From: Isochrysis galbana
Taxonomy: Eukaryota; Haptophyta; Isochrysidales; Isochrysidaceae
Assembly (NCBI GenBank): GCA_018136815.1
Contig: CM030931.1
Span: 4,718,148-4,782,147 of the forward strand
Length of the DNA: 64,000 nt
Direction: 5' to 3'
The translations under genes and the position numbers were made by a program. Below the pieces are notes generated by a model, which was given only the letters and a program-made list of their open reading frames with translations, searched no databases and was not told the origin of the DNA. How positions within the stretch are numbered: position 1 is the stretch's first letter; each line of letters begins with the position of its first letter. Below are positions 42,032 to 52,837 of the stretch, piece after piece.

Positions 42032-43420
42032 ATGAGCGCCGCAGCTGCTGCCGAGTCGAGTTCTGCGAGCCCGCGGCACTCTCCGACTCGGAAATCGCCA
42101 CAGCAGCAGAGGAAAGTTCTCGCGCCCGCATTGGACGCTATTGATGACGGCGCTCTCGAAGCTGCTCGAAGCCAAGGGCTGACTGCCAGCCGCATGCCCT
42201 CCATGCAGAGGCGTGTGAGTGCGACGGTGGGCGTAGACCCTGTGTCCCCTCGATCCATCCAACCGAGTCGCGGCCGTACGTCGCCACGTCAGCCACCGTC
42301 TCCTCGACAGCTCTCCAAGATTGCTGGTAGCTGGATGGGAACGAATTGGCAGCCACAGTCAGCACTGGGTCCATGGTCTTCAGAAGACGCAACATACAAG
42401 ACGTCGGGATGGGCAGTCACAGCACCCGATCAACATCCCTCGCAATCGTTTGATGCGCGAGGATTTACCTCGGTATCTTTGCCACCACCTACCACTGATA
42501 TTCCTACTCGGTGTCTTTTCCGCAGTTTCCGAAGCCCAAGGCGGTATGACAACCAGCGGCTCTTTAGCCTCCCATCCAACGAAGGTGATCTTGCCATGGA
42601 AAGTGCAGATGGAATACGGACGACAAGCGCAGGGGTTGCTTCGACAAATCCAAGTCAACCTAACACAACGAGACAGCTCTCTCGACACGGGACGCCGCGT
42701 GCTGAATGTGCGGCAAACATGGCGGCCTTCTTTGGCTTGAATGGATGCAGGCGCCTTGTTCCTTCTTCAAGGGATGCGGAGCAAAGGGTTCAGGCCGCTG
42801 GCTTGATCCGAAGTTCAGTAGGGAATCCGGAGAAAGATGCTGTGGTTTGGCTCAAGGCATCGGGGCCTCAGCGCATGCCTTCTGAGCGCCCGGTTGGAAG
42901 GCGCTTGGAGATATCCGGAGGTGCGCGTGTTTCTGGAGGATTCAAACATAAAATTTGCCCATCACCATCATCTTGGACCTCGCAACTCGGCAACTATTAC
43001 ACCCCACATTCTAGCGACGCTTTGCGCCAATTCGAGAAGAAAGCACCGCCAACATCAGAAGTGTCTCGAGAGAAATCAACTGGAGCAGATCGCGTGGTAG
43101 AAGAGGATGATACCCCCAGTACGTCAGGATATGAGGCCGGCATTGGATCGTCCGAAACAAAGAATAGCCTTGCAACCCCAATGGTGCCTCGACGCGTAAA
43201 AGCTGTCTTGCCGCAGACTGAGCATGCAGCGGAAGAGATGGAGCTCTCTCCTTACGCAATGAGGTGTAAGCTTAGCGCTACACACCCCAAAAATAACGGT
43301 GGCAGTAGAGGGGACACGCATGCCAGGCATCGTTGGTCAATCACACCAGCTGACAACAACACCAACACAGTTGCCGTCACCGAGTTAGAGCGTGACGGAG
43401 TAGGATCAGAGTCACCATAG
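42032..43420 (+). CDS. Ser/Pro-rich protein, unrecognised
   Basis: 462 aa, one open frame starting MSAAAAAESSSASPRHSPTR. Composition is dominated by Ser, Pro, Thr and Arg with many SP/TP sites, like an intrinsically disordered phosphoprotein. There is no signal peptide, membrane span or recognised domain. Short blocks such as GSWMGTNWQPQSALGPWSSED and MAAFFGLNGCRR stand out as less disordered. The frame stays open for 1.4 kb in GC-moderate DNA, which supports coding, but no homologue is recognised. The stop lies 65 bp before repeat A copy 6. Confidence 0.55.
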   Translation: MSAAAAAESSSASPRHSPTRKSPQQQRKVLAPALDAIDDGALEAARSQGLTASRMPSMQRRVSATVGVDPVSPRSIQPSRGRTSPRQPPSPRQLSKIAGSWMGTNWQPQSALGPWSSEDATYKTSGWAVTAPDQHPSQSFDARGFTSVSLPPPTTDIPTRCLFRSFRSPRRYDNQRLFSLPSNEGDLAMESADGIRTTSAGVASTNPSQPNTTRQLSRHGTPRAECAANMAAFFGLNGCRRLVPSSRDAEQRVQAAGLIRSSVGNPEKDAVVWLKASGPQRMPSERPVGRRLEISGGARVSGGFKHKICPSPSSWTSQLGNYYTPHSSDALRQFEKKAPPTSEVSREKSTGADRVVEEDDTPSTSGYEAGIGSSETKNSLATPMVPRRVKAVLPQTEHAAEEMELSPYAMRCKLSATHPKNNGGSRGDTHARHRWSITPADNNTNTVAVTELERDGVGSESP

Positions 43421-43484
43421 TCCATGGTCATACGGTAAATATGCACCAATTGATATGGAAGAGTATAGCGGAGCAAAAACAAAA

Positions 43485-45173
43485 ACTACTTTTATAAGTG
43501 GGGGTCAATGGGGGCCTCGCGCCCCCCTCTCTCCATCGCGGACACCCTTCGGGGTGGGCCCGCCGTACAATCAACCCCAGCCCCCTGCCCTTTGGCAGGG
43601 GCTGGGCAATCAACACTCTGGCCCTGACCCCTAGTGGGCGCAGGCCGTGACTCGCACTCCCACGCCCAGCATGGGCCTGTCCTCGAGCTGACTCCCCCCC
43701 CCATCCCTGGTCGCCAGGCAGACAGAGGGCTTCGGGCGGCGCTCCCAGGGCCAGCGAGGCAAGCGTGGGAGAGGCAGGGGGGGGGGCGAGGGGCTGAGCC
43801 CCAGCCTCCACTGCCCCCTGAGCTGCCCTGGCTGGCCCTCTAGGAACCCCCAAAGGGCCTCTGAGAGCAGGCCGTGGCGCGCCGCATCCGCATGGCGACG
43901 CGCCGCAAGGACAGAGGTGGAGGAGAACGGAGAGAGGGAGAGGGGGGTTCTGCACCCCCCCCGATGGAGTGTGGTGAGAAACGAGCCCCGTTTGCGTTAG
44001 CAAACGGGCGGAGAGGGGCGGCTGGCGACAGGAGGCGGATGAGGAGGGAGAGGCTCAAGGCGCCTACGGGAACCACGGTTTCTCCCAGTCTATCGCTAGA
44101 GCTAGGCGCCCCTGAGTACATGGAAGCCCTCACGCTCTAGCGCGCTAGCCAGATGGCGAGTCTTAGTTTTGTATGCCTTGACCGGGCCGAAGATGCGAAA
44201 GACTATATACGTGGCGACCTCCTTCAAAGAGGACCGGATCGCGCTCGACTTTCGGGGGGCTGAGTCGGCTAGCGCCCCATATAGGTGATCGCAAATTCAT
44301 GTGGGACGCCCGATAGGGTAGCTTGGAGCTTGGAGTTTGTCGCCATATGCGACTTTGAATTGATCGTGCGCGTCATCATCGACGTAAAAGATCCAAGGGC
44401 CCTTACGGCCCTTGTCCATCCCATCGGGGGTGGCGTCCAAGCCCTCAAGCTTGGAGAGAAGAAACTTCATAAATGTTGCTACGTCCTCGCTCTTGATGTC
44501 CTTCTTGTCATCCGCTAGCTGCGCTAGCTGGATGAAAAAAGGAGTGTCCTCCGGCTCCTCCTCCTCATCATGAGGGGGGGAGGCGAATTGTGTGTTGATG
44601 GGTGGAGCCGTCTTTGGGTCCGATTGTGGGTCCGCTCGCTTGCGCGAAGGCTGCGGAGGTTGTTGAGTGGGTTGAGGTGGGGCTTTCTGTGTCTGTGTTG
44701 GCATCTGCTCCTTGGGTCCAGCCGCCTCAGCGTACGATTTGTGAGTGCTGTTCTTTGAAGAGAGTTGGAGGTCGAAAAGGCCTCTAAGATTGATTGTTGT
44801 GTGAAGTGCCCGCCCACGAGGGGTGCACTGACGGTAGGAGTTGCCTCCATGGGGGTGGCAGCAGTGCTGCCACCCACCATGGGGAGTCCTTGTTGGGGTG
44901 GCAGGCCGGTGGGGGCAGGCGGCAGGGCCAGGCTCTGGCTTTGTTGGTCTGCAGGGAACAGGACTTTGCCTGATCCCAACTTCTGGGCCTGGTGTGGAGG
45001 CGAGGGCGGGAGGATCATGTCGACGTCGCTATCGGGCTCAGGGGGACAGCCTGCGAGCGCTTGGGCTCCGGCGGCTTGGGGCGGCCCCGGTGGGGCGTCG
45101 TGACGGCGGGGGGCTGGGAGGTGGGAGCGGTCGGCGCGCGCTCCATCGTTCGAACTATAACAATAGTTTTTTA
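43485..45173 (-). mobile_element. LINE-like E element copy 1: ORF1-like part plus repeat A tail
   Basis: On the minus strand it starts at AAAACTATTGTTATAG (45173-45158) and has an ATG at 45146. The Pro/Gln-rich, then acidic, ORF1-like region runs to about 44280. 190 bases of other sequence follow, then repeat A copy 6 (about 44090 to 43485) ending at the CTTATAAAAGTAG edge. The coding part is interrupted. I did not find a target-site duplication. The layout matches the unit at 50875-52818. Confidence 0.55.
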
Positions 45174-45688
45174 TGGGCAATGGTAATGGAGGTGATGATT
45201 GCCCCATCTAGGCAGCTAAGTCGCGCTACCCGTCGATGTGGGCACCATCGAGCTTTATCTAGGGCGCCCACAAATCCACGTCATCGCTACGCAGCAGCAC
45301 AGAGCAGGCAAAGGGAGGCCGCAGGGGTGCACTGTCGCCGCCAACACACACCCAAACCCTAGCTAGCTCAGAGGGGACCCCGCCCTAAGTGGGCATCATC
45401 GCGTTTTCTTCCTATCGACTGTGCTTTTGCCACTGGGCATTGAGTGACAAGCAGCACTTGGCACGAAACGCACGGCCCATGGTCGCTTTTGGTGTCGTGC
45501 TATGGCATGTTTCACTGGTTGTTGTTAGAGGCACATAGTAGTGGATGGACCACAGGCTTCAGGATACAAATTTTGGAAGAACACCCGTTTCTATCTCAGC
45601 CGAAGCTAAAAGAAGACACTCTTGTGCTATAGCCCAGTGCATGCGACTCCTTTACGGTTTTGATCAGAGGACCTCGCTCGGAGGCGCC

Positions 45689-48244
45689 TCACTCTTCATC
45701 AGAGCTCGCTGCGGCCTCCGCCTCTTCCTCGTCGTCCTCAGACGATGACGTGGCCTCAGCGAGTGCAGCACGCTTTGCCTCTGTGTATTCCTGCATCTCG
45801 CGTTCGTATCTATCCTTGTCCCCCTTGGCCTTCTCTTCCCAGGGTGCCTTCGCGTCGGCGTCCATCGCCCTCCACTCGTCTCCAGCTAACTTGCCTATCT
45901 CCGTGACTTTGGCGCCAGGGTGCTCTTCCTTGTAGCGCTCGCGGTTTGCATTCATATAGAACATGTATGCCGACATAGCTCGCTTTGGCGCATCCTTGTC
46001 CTTTTTCTTCCGTGTCTTCTTTTGAACTTTACCCGCATCCGTCTTGCTCTTCTTAGGCGGCGGGGCTGGCGAGTCCGAGCCATCTCCGTCTGATGAGCCA
46101 ACATCGGAGTCGTTAGCCTTCTTCTTCTTCTTCTTGCCTGCTTTTTCGTCGTCGCCGGCCCCCGCTCCCTCGTCGTACTCCTCGTCCACATCCGAATCTT
46201 CGCCTGGAGCAAAATCCTCGTCCTCTTCGGAATCGTCGTCGTCATCGTCGTCGCCCATCTCCACATCCGTTGGCTGTGCCGCGGCTCTCTGCCGTTTGAG
46301 CCGGTCCATGTAGGGGTCGTCGGCGTTATCCTCGCTCTCGTCGTCGGCCTCTTCTGCATTTTTGTTGGCGGCAGCGAGGTTGCGGATTTTGATGTTTTTG
46401 TTCGTGAGGAAATTGAAGAGCTCTTTGTAGTCAGAGCGCAGCAGATTCACGAACTGATAGTTGGTGCCGTCGCGCATGTAGATAGTGATGTCGAATGTGC
46501 GTGCAGCTTGTGCGGAGGCACCCTTGTCGACGCGGTTGAATTCAAGCGAGCCAATCCTGTCGAAGTCGAGTTGGACAGGCTTGTTGGCAATGAAGAAGAA
46601 GCATTTGTCCAGCGGATACAAGTAGCCATCGTTTGCCTTGAGAGAGCATCGGATCGACTTGAATTTGTCCTCCTTCTCGCCATTGAAGCCTGTCACCTTC
46701 GGCCGGATAACCTTTCTCTTTGTGAAAGCGCACATGAACTGCGTGACCGGAGAGGGATGCAATTGTGAGAAGGCACCCAGCAAGTGGAATGGAGGAATGG
46801 GGTGCGTTCGGCATCCAGGTTTAGCTTCTGCCCGGGAACCACATCCCCGCCCACATACACAACATGTGTGGCAGAGCCTTGGTGCGCACCTTCGGCAACA
46901 CGTCAACCAAGTCGCCTGACTCATCCTTGTCGAGCTTGCCTTCAAATCGGCGCTGGAGCTCAGCCTGGGTGAGGTTGACTGTTACATCCACAACCGCGTC
47001 ACGTGGTAGCTGCATCACAATGTGAGGATACATCGTGGCGCCCTGGCGGAGCGGATGCTCCAGTGAAACAACAAATGCCATGGTATAATTGTCTTGCTTT
47101 GGCAAGACGTACACCGAGGAGACGTTGGAGTACAACACTTTGTAGTCGTACGTCTTCCCATGCATTTTGAAGAACTTATCGAAGAACTCCAGATCGTAAC
47201 GGCCACGCGGCACGGTGATGCCGACGTCATCGAAGGCGGCAATGGCAGTGCCAGTGGTCTCGAGATCTCCAGCCTCCTTGATCTGGGCGATGAACTGTTC
47301 CGCCGGTGTCATTTCACCATCGTCCTCCTCCTCCTCATCGTCCTTGATGTGTGGGATATGGAACCGGATGCCGACGATCATCTCGTCCTCGGGTTCGGCC
47401 GTATCGTCGTCCGCAAGCTCGACAATGGCCTCCCGTTTGTTGGCCGTCAATGCCTAGTGAATGCAATGAGCCAGGCTTGGTCACGAAAATAAGCACTAAG
47501 TGGTCACTAAGGTGCGAGGAAAGCAGAGGCCAGCACTACACCTGTGAGATGGCGTTGAGCGGAATTTCAAACGCCGGATGGTCCTCGACCTTGAAGGCTA
47601 CACTGTTGCCGTCGACCGCCGCTTCTCCCCAATTCCAGCCCTTCCAGGAAAAGGGCACGTCCTCGAGCTCCACATCAAACGCCTTTTTCACGTAGTCAGT
47701 GATCCGTGCCTTGTCCTGAACAGGCCGTGCAGGTGATGGGTGAGGCCCTCGCTGCGGGAGTGAGGATGCCACCGTTCCAGATGTCCCCAAGCAGCGGCCG
47801 AATCGGACGCCACAGTTCCCTTGACTTCAGGCGTGTCGCCTTTTCGCCCATCCCGAAGTTGGGATGCACACCTGCGACCGCAGTCCGACAAACATGTGCG
47901 TGAAGCCACCCTTGACCCTGAGCTTGAGCATACACGCGTATGGAGGCGCCTTGGCCCACTCTACGCCACGCAGCTCATCCTTTGAAACAGCGATCACGTC
48001 GCCTGTCTTCTTCGACTTCCAGCCGAAGCCGCCTGCATGCATTCGCAGCGAGCCCAAGTTCTCCTGACGGTGCTGGTCCTTGCCAGCAAGCAGCACGTTA
48101 CCAAACTGGCGCCGCGGGGGCGGGGGGGGGTTGGGGGGGGGTGTAGTTGGCGTGAGTGCGCGGGTGTCGAGCAGCGCGTACAGTCTCGTCGCGTGCCCCG
48201 CCCACCTGCTGCGTCTCGAGGCCGTCTGTCGAGGAGGCGGCCAT
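45689..48244 (-). CDS. SSRP1: SSRP1/POB3, FACT histone-chaperone subunit
   Basis: With SPT16 it forms FACT, which loosens and reassembles nucleosomes during transcription and replication. Five exons join in phase: 48206-48244, 47872-48105, 47542-47715, 46890-47453 and 45689-46738, giving 686 aa. N-terminal PH-like part: LRMHAGGFGWKSKKTG, WNWGEAAVDGNSVAF and FEIPLNAISQ. Middle domain: GIRFHIPH, TPRGRYDLEFF-type block (VPRGRYDLEFFDKFFKMHGK) and RRFEGKLDKDESGDL. Second PH part: SLKANDGYLYPLDKCFFF. An acidic Asp/Glu tract, a Lys-rich segment and an HMG box at about 585-655 (PKRAMSAYMFYMNANRERY) complete the full SSRP1 layout; yeast Pob3 lacks the HMG box. A phosphorylatable acidic tail follows. 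It is transcribed divergently from UBA3 across 507 bp. Confidence 0.95.
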
Positions 48245-48343
48245 GGCGTCAGCGCGCGAGGAGAGGAGAGAAGAGGGAGGGAAAAAGGGGGGGGGGGGGG
48301 GGGGCGAGAGGGGGTTTGGCGCGCTGCGCCCGGCGGGAGCCCG

Positions 48344-48374
<31 letters not shown>

Positions 48375-48751
48375 CGACTCCTGGGGCGAGGGCGAGGCAC
48401 GGTCTACTCTAGATAGAGGAAAGTACTTTACCTCTATAGTACCTTCTTTCCCAATGTTAGGGCTGTTTCCCACTTCTCACTCACCCCAGCACATATTTTG
48501 TATTTTACTACTATGAACTTTGAACTTATGCTGAGAAGGTCCAGAAATAGATTTGTACTATGTGGTACACAATGGTATTGTGCTGCGCTCGCTGGCGCGC
48601 TTGGCCGAGGGGACGTCCGCAGGGTGCGCCGCGCCCAGCCCACCTTCACACTCTATTCTCCGCGTTGCTTGCTCGCGGCAGCCGCAAAAGCAGAGGCAGC
48701 AGCGTCGGACTCAGCTCTCAACACACCGCTCCCCACCGTAGCCTGATACCG
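48245..48751. promoter_or_regulatory. Shared divergent promoter region SSRP1/UBA3
   Basis: 507 bp separate the two start codons. It contains a G-run (48287-48302) and a C-run of about 30 (48343-48373), then AT-richer DNA near 48480-48560. No TATA box is obvious. The promoter role is inferred from the head-to-head arrangement. Confidence 0.5.
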
Positions 48752-50342
48752 ATGGCTGCGCACGACGGCATCCCGGGCACCTTCCCTGACTTGTCAAAGC
48801 TGTTGACACGCACGGGCCCCCTCGCAAACGTGGGCAACTATGGCACCATCTTCGACCCGCCGCTTCCATTCGAACCGTCGCCCGACATCCTTGCGTTCAT
48901 GCAGCAGCAGGCGCGCATCCTAGTCGTGGGCGCGGGGGGTCTCGGCTGCGAGCTCCTCAAGGATCTTGCACTCTCAGGGTTTGGCCGGATCGACGTGATT
49001 GACATGGACACGATCGACGTTTCCAATCTCAATCGCCAGTTTCTCTTTAGGAAAGCCGACGTTGGAAGGCCAAAGGCGACGGTGGCCGCAGAGTTCATCA
49101 TGAAGCGCGTGTCGGGCGTGGCCGTGGAGGCGCACCACTGCCCGATTCAGGAGAAGGATCCGGATTGGTACCGCCAGTTCCAGGTCATTGTCATGGGTCT
49201 CGACTCTATTGAAGCGCGCCGATGGCTCAACGCAATGGTCTGCTCGCTCGTCACCTTTGAGGCTGACATGGCTGCTGGAGAGCGAAAGCCTGATTTGACC
49301 ACTGTAATCCCACTGGTGAGGAACAACACAACCGCGAGTCTGCCATAGGGCAGTCTTCCACAGACACTATCGCCCAATTGCTCAAGCCCAAGAATTATCT
49401 GGCGCAACCTCAGTCGTACCCGACCTCCCGGCACGTTGGTCAGGTGGATGGCGGCACCGAAGGATTTTCCGGGCATGTGCGCGTGATGTATCCTTGTGTG
49501 AGCGGCTGCTTCGAATGCACACTCAATCTTTTCCCCCCACAGCAAGCTGTTCCACTCTGCACCATTGCTGAGACCCCTCGCAATGCTGCCCATTGCGTCC
49601 TTTACGCCCACTTGATTGAGGCGCCCAAGCTTTTTGGCGAGGAGAAGCAGGACAAAGATGACCCTGTGTACCAGCAGTGGGTCTTTGAGAGAGCTGCTGC
49701 TCGAGCTCAGCAATTTGCAATCTCAGGCGTGTCGCTGATGCAAACACAAGGGGTGATTAAGAATATCATTCCGGCAATCGCCTCGACCAATGCCATCGTT
49801 GCTGGTGCCTGCGCCAATGAGGTGCTCAAGGTGCTCACCAATTGTTCGGCCTACTTGAACAACAACCTTATGTATATTGGCGGGCAAGGCGTGTATGCAC
49901 CAACCTTCAAGTATGAGCGCAACCCAGAGTGTATTGTGTGCGGTGCAGGGGTTGTGATGGAGGTTGCCGCTGGCGCCACTTTGACAGCACTCATGGAGCT
50001 CATGGGCGACGACACGAGGTTGCGTCTCAAGGCCCCGAGCATTCGTTGCGAGTGAGCAAGCCCTCGTCCCCACCCACTCGCCCCCTGCTAAGCGTGTGCG
50101 TCCACACGGAGACGAGGCACTCAAGTGGTAGTCACACTAGGCACCGCGCATCGCCTCCCTGCGTCCACAGATCTGGAGCCATCGGCGATGCGACATTGTA
50201 CATGCGCGGCGTCCTAGAGAGCCACTACCGTGACAACCTTGATCGCGTCTTGTCTGAGCTCTTTCGGGATGGCGCTGTGTTGATCGTCACTGACCCGGGC
50301 GTTCCTTCGCCATGCATCAAGGTTGCCATCAAGTTTGTGTGA
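48752..50342 (+). CDS. UBA3: UBA3, catalytic subunit of the NEDD8-activating enzyme
   Basis: With APPBP1/NAE1 it adenylates NEDD8 and passes it to UBC12, activating cullin-RING ligases. Three exons (48752-49315, 49444-50051, 50171-50342) join in phase to 447 aa; human UBA3 has 463. The nucleotide-binding loop is VVGAGGLGCELLKDL (58-72), followed by VIDMDTIDVSNLNRQFLFR. The catalytic Cys227 lies in VPLCTIAETPRN. Zinc-type cysteines appear in GCFECTL and ECIVCG. IASTNAIVAGACANEVLK follows as in the family. The last exon encodes the ubiquitin-fold domain (LYMRGVLESHYRDNLDRVL), which recruits the E2. The start is the first Met of the recognisable N-terminus. Open DNA after the stop (50440-50700) may hold a short exon-like frame but I could not attach it. 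Confidence 0.95.
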
Positions 50343-50900
50343 AACAAATGGTTGTGGTGGCTACGTACATCTACCGGTTTGCGAATGGCCTCTTGGTCAT
50401 GCTCTGGGGACGCTAATTTCGCACCAAGCTAGCCCGCTCAGGTCGACCTGCATGACAGGTTGGGGTACTCTGAGCCCTTGTGGCACGAACTTGTGCTTTG
50501 CAAAACTGCAAACGGCCAAATTCCTTGCTACCGCCGCCTCGTCGTTGACATTAGCTGCGCCAACGCCCCACCATCGCAGCCCTTTCGCCGGGAGAGAGGA
50601 AGGAAGTATACATTAAAGCATATAATACTCTCGCCGCGCACGCGACTCTGGACCCGACTTATGACAATAGTCTATACATCGTTCAGGCACGGTGGATGGG
50701 GGGGGCGTGCGCCTCGCGCCCTCCCTCTCAGCACCTCTCCGGCGCCAACGCTCGCCTCGGTGGGGCCTGTCGGTCATCCCCACGCTCGGCTAGCCCGGTC
50801 ACTCACTAGGGAGGTGGGGAGGGCACCATCTATAATGGGCAAACGAAGACCTGAGTAAGCTCCCTATAGGTTCTCAAAAACTATTGTTATAGTTTTAGCG

Positions 50901-51794
50901 ATGGAGCGCGCGCCGACCGCTCCCACCTCCCAGCCCCCCGCCGTCACGACGCCCCAACGGGGCCGCCCCAAACCGCCGGAGCCCAAGCGCCCACAGGCCG
51001 CCGCGCCGCCTGACAACGACGTCGACATGACGGCACCACCCTCGCCTCCCAAGCTGCCACAGAACCAGGGAACAGGCAGAGTCCTGTTCCCGGGTGACAA
51101 CCAGACCCAGGGCAATGCCCTGCCACCCAACCCCTCCGCTCCTCCACCAACTCAAGGACTCCCCATGGGAGGTGGCAGCTCTGCTGCCACCCCCATGGCG
51201 GCCACTCCTACCATCAGTGCACCCCTCGGGGGCGGGCACTTAACACAACAATCCATTTTGGGGGCCTTTGCGCCCTCAAACCAACAACCAACTCAAGCAG
51301 CCAGGACATACGCGCAAGCTGCGCATGGACACAAAGGGAAGGATCCAGCCCAGCAAGCCCAGCAGCCACAAGCCCAACAACCACAGCAGCCATCGCGCAA
51401 GCGGGCGGATCCACAATCGGATCCAAAGCCGACTCTCCACAACACCACCCCCTTTGCTTCTCCTCCACCTGATGAGGAAGAGGAGCCCGAAGACACGCCT
51501 TTTTTCATCCAGCTAGCTCAGCTAGCTGATGACAAAAAGGACATCAAGAGCGAGGATGTCGCTACCTTCATGAAATTCCTCCTCTCTAGGCTGGAAGGCC
51601 TAGACGCAACTCCAGATGGCATGGACAAGGGCCGCAAAGGCCCTTGGATCTTCTACGTCGATGAGGACGCACACGATCAATTCAAGGCCGCATACGGAGA
51701 CAAAATTCACACAGCACTCTCTGGAGTCCCGCACGAATTTGGAATCACCTACTTAATACCGCGTCTTAGAAGAAACCGCAGGGGATATCAATGA
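50901..51794 (+). CDS. ORF1-like protein of the E element
   Basis: 297 aa. The N-terminal 150 residues are Pro/Gln/Thr-rich and basic, with blocks such as GRPKPPEPKRPQ. A Gly/Ala/Thr stretch and QQSILGAFAPSN follow, then an Arg/Lys-Ala-Asp motif (PSRKRADPQ) and an acidic run (DEEEEPEDTPFF). The last 100 residues look globular: IQLAQLADDKKDIKSED, VATFMKFLLSRLEGLD, GRKGPWIFYVDEDAHDQF. Copy 1 on the minus strand shares all these blocks. No zinc knuckle is present. A nucleic-acid-binding role is inferred from position and basic composition. I do not recognise the family. Confidence 0.55.
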   Translation: MERAPTAPTSQPPAVTTPQRGRPKPPEPKRPQAAAPPDNDVDMTAPPSPPKLPQNQGTGRVLFPGDNQTQGNALPPNPSAPPPTQGLPMGGGSSAATPMAATPTISAPLGGGHLTQQSILGAFAPSNQQPTQAARTYAQAAHGHKGKDPAQQAQQPQAQQPQQPSRKRADPQSDPKPTLHNTTPFASPPPDEEEEPEDTPFFIQLAQLADDKKDIKSEDVATFMKFLLSRLEGLDATPDGMDKGRKGPWIFYVDEDAHDQFKAAYGDKIHTALSGVPHEFGITYLIPRLRRNRRGYQ

Positions 51795-51964
51795 GGATCC
51801 CACGATATACAATGGAAGGCAACCCGAATTAACACTAGCATAAAGGACGAATCACAGTCTCCAGCCCCCTTCTCTCCAACTCCCGGCCGAAGCAGCGCGC
51901 GCGGCCTCCCCGGAACCAGCTTCTCTGATAAAGAGGGAACTGGGAAAGGGGGAGGGGGTTGTCA

Positions 51965-52735
51965 GGGGTTAATTAAATTAAACCTTTTAATAGTCTCACC
52001 GCACACGCGGCCGTGGACCCTCTACTTTCTACTCACGTAGGAAACTTTCTACACCCCCACTTCCCCGGCCCTTCTCCCCCCGCCATAAGGCGACTCCCCC
52101 CGTGCACTACTAGGGGGATAGGGGTGAAGGGCTTAGATATGGTCCGGTGGCCCGCGCCCCCCCCGGTGATCATTCCCCCCCTTCCTCCTGTGTCTCCGAG
52201 TGGGCGGCGGTCTCAGCCCCGACTTATCCTGTAAACAGGTGCGGGACTTACCTATTTTTCGGTGAGCGGAGCTCTCGCTCCGCCCACCCCCTTCTCCGCG
52301 CTCTCTCTCCCCTCTCCTGCGGCACGCGCGATGGCGCGCCTGCGGCAGGCCTGCAGCTGCCTGCTGGCGACCCCTGGAGGCTCTTGGAGGCCAGCTCTGG
52401 GGGCAGAGGAGGCTGGGACTGGGCCCTGGTCTCCCCTGCCTCTCCCTCGCTGGCGCTCCTGAGCCTCTGGGGCCCCCAATCTGCACCTGTCTGCCTGTCG
52501 ACCAGGGGGGGAGGGGGGGTTGGAGCAATGGGCTGGCCACGAGGGGCCAGGATGGGCGAATGGGGCGAGCCTGTGGGGAAGGGAGTGGGTCAGTAGGGCA
52601 GTGGCCTCCTGGCAAGCCATCAGGCGTGCCAGGAGGATGGGTGGTTCCTCCCCCATGGCAGGGGAGGAGTGGAGAGAGGGGGGGGCTCGTGCCCCCCCAT
52701 GGGGCAACCAAGTATAAACTTAGTTGGTTGTCAGG
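51965..52735 (+). repeat. Repeat C copy 2 (3' part of the E unit)
   Basis: It opens with TTTTAATAGTCTCACCGCAC, runs through GGCGACTCCCCCCGTGCAC, the cassette GTGCGGGACTTACCTATTTT and the GC-rich middle shared with repeat A, and ends near the palindrome around AAGTATAAACTTAG (52709-52722). It is homologous to 23312-24165 read in reverse. Confidence 0.65.
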
Positions 52736-52837
52736 GGTTAAGGTTGGGTAGTAGGGAGGTACACTAGCACACTGCCTCACGCCGCACGCGTAGCGGGGAA
52801 TTTTAAGAAGATTTTTTTTAAGCTCCCTATAGGTTCT

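Larger units (their letters stand above)
50875..52818 (+). mobile_element. LINE-like E element copy 2, ORF1-only, with 19-bp duplication
   Basis: The unit is flanked by identical direct repeats TAAGCTCCCTATAGGTTCT at 50856-50874 and 52819-52837, a target-site duplication of the size made by target-primed reverse transcription. It starts CAAAAACTATTGTTATAG, carries the ORF below, then repeat C sequence (about 51965-52735), and ends in a tail GAATTTTAAGAAG plus a T-run. No reverse transcriptase or endonuclease lies within its 1.94 kb, so it would depend on a partner element. Intact duplication and an open ORF suggest a recent insertion. Confidence 0.7.

Noticed and set aside
50440-50858. Possible exon after UBA3 (VDLHDRLGYSEPLWHELVL...)
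   Set aside because: It has an acceptor-like CAG and looks coding, but UBA3 is complete at 50342 and I could not link it to a start or another exon.
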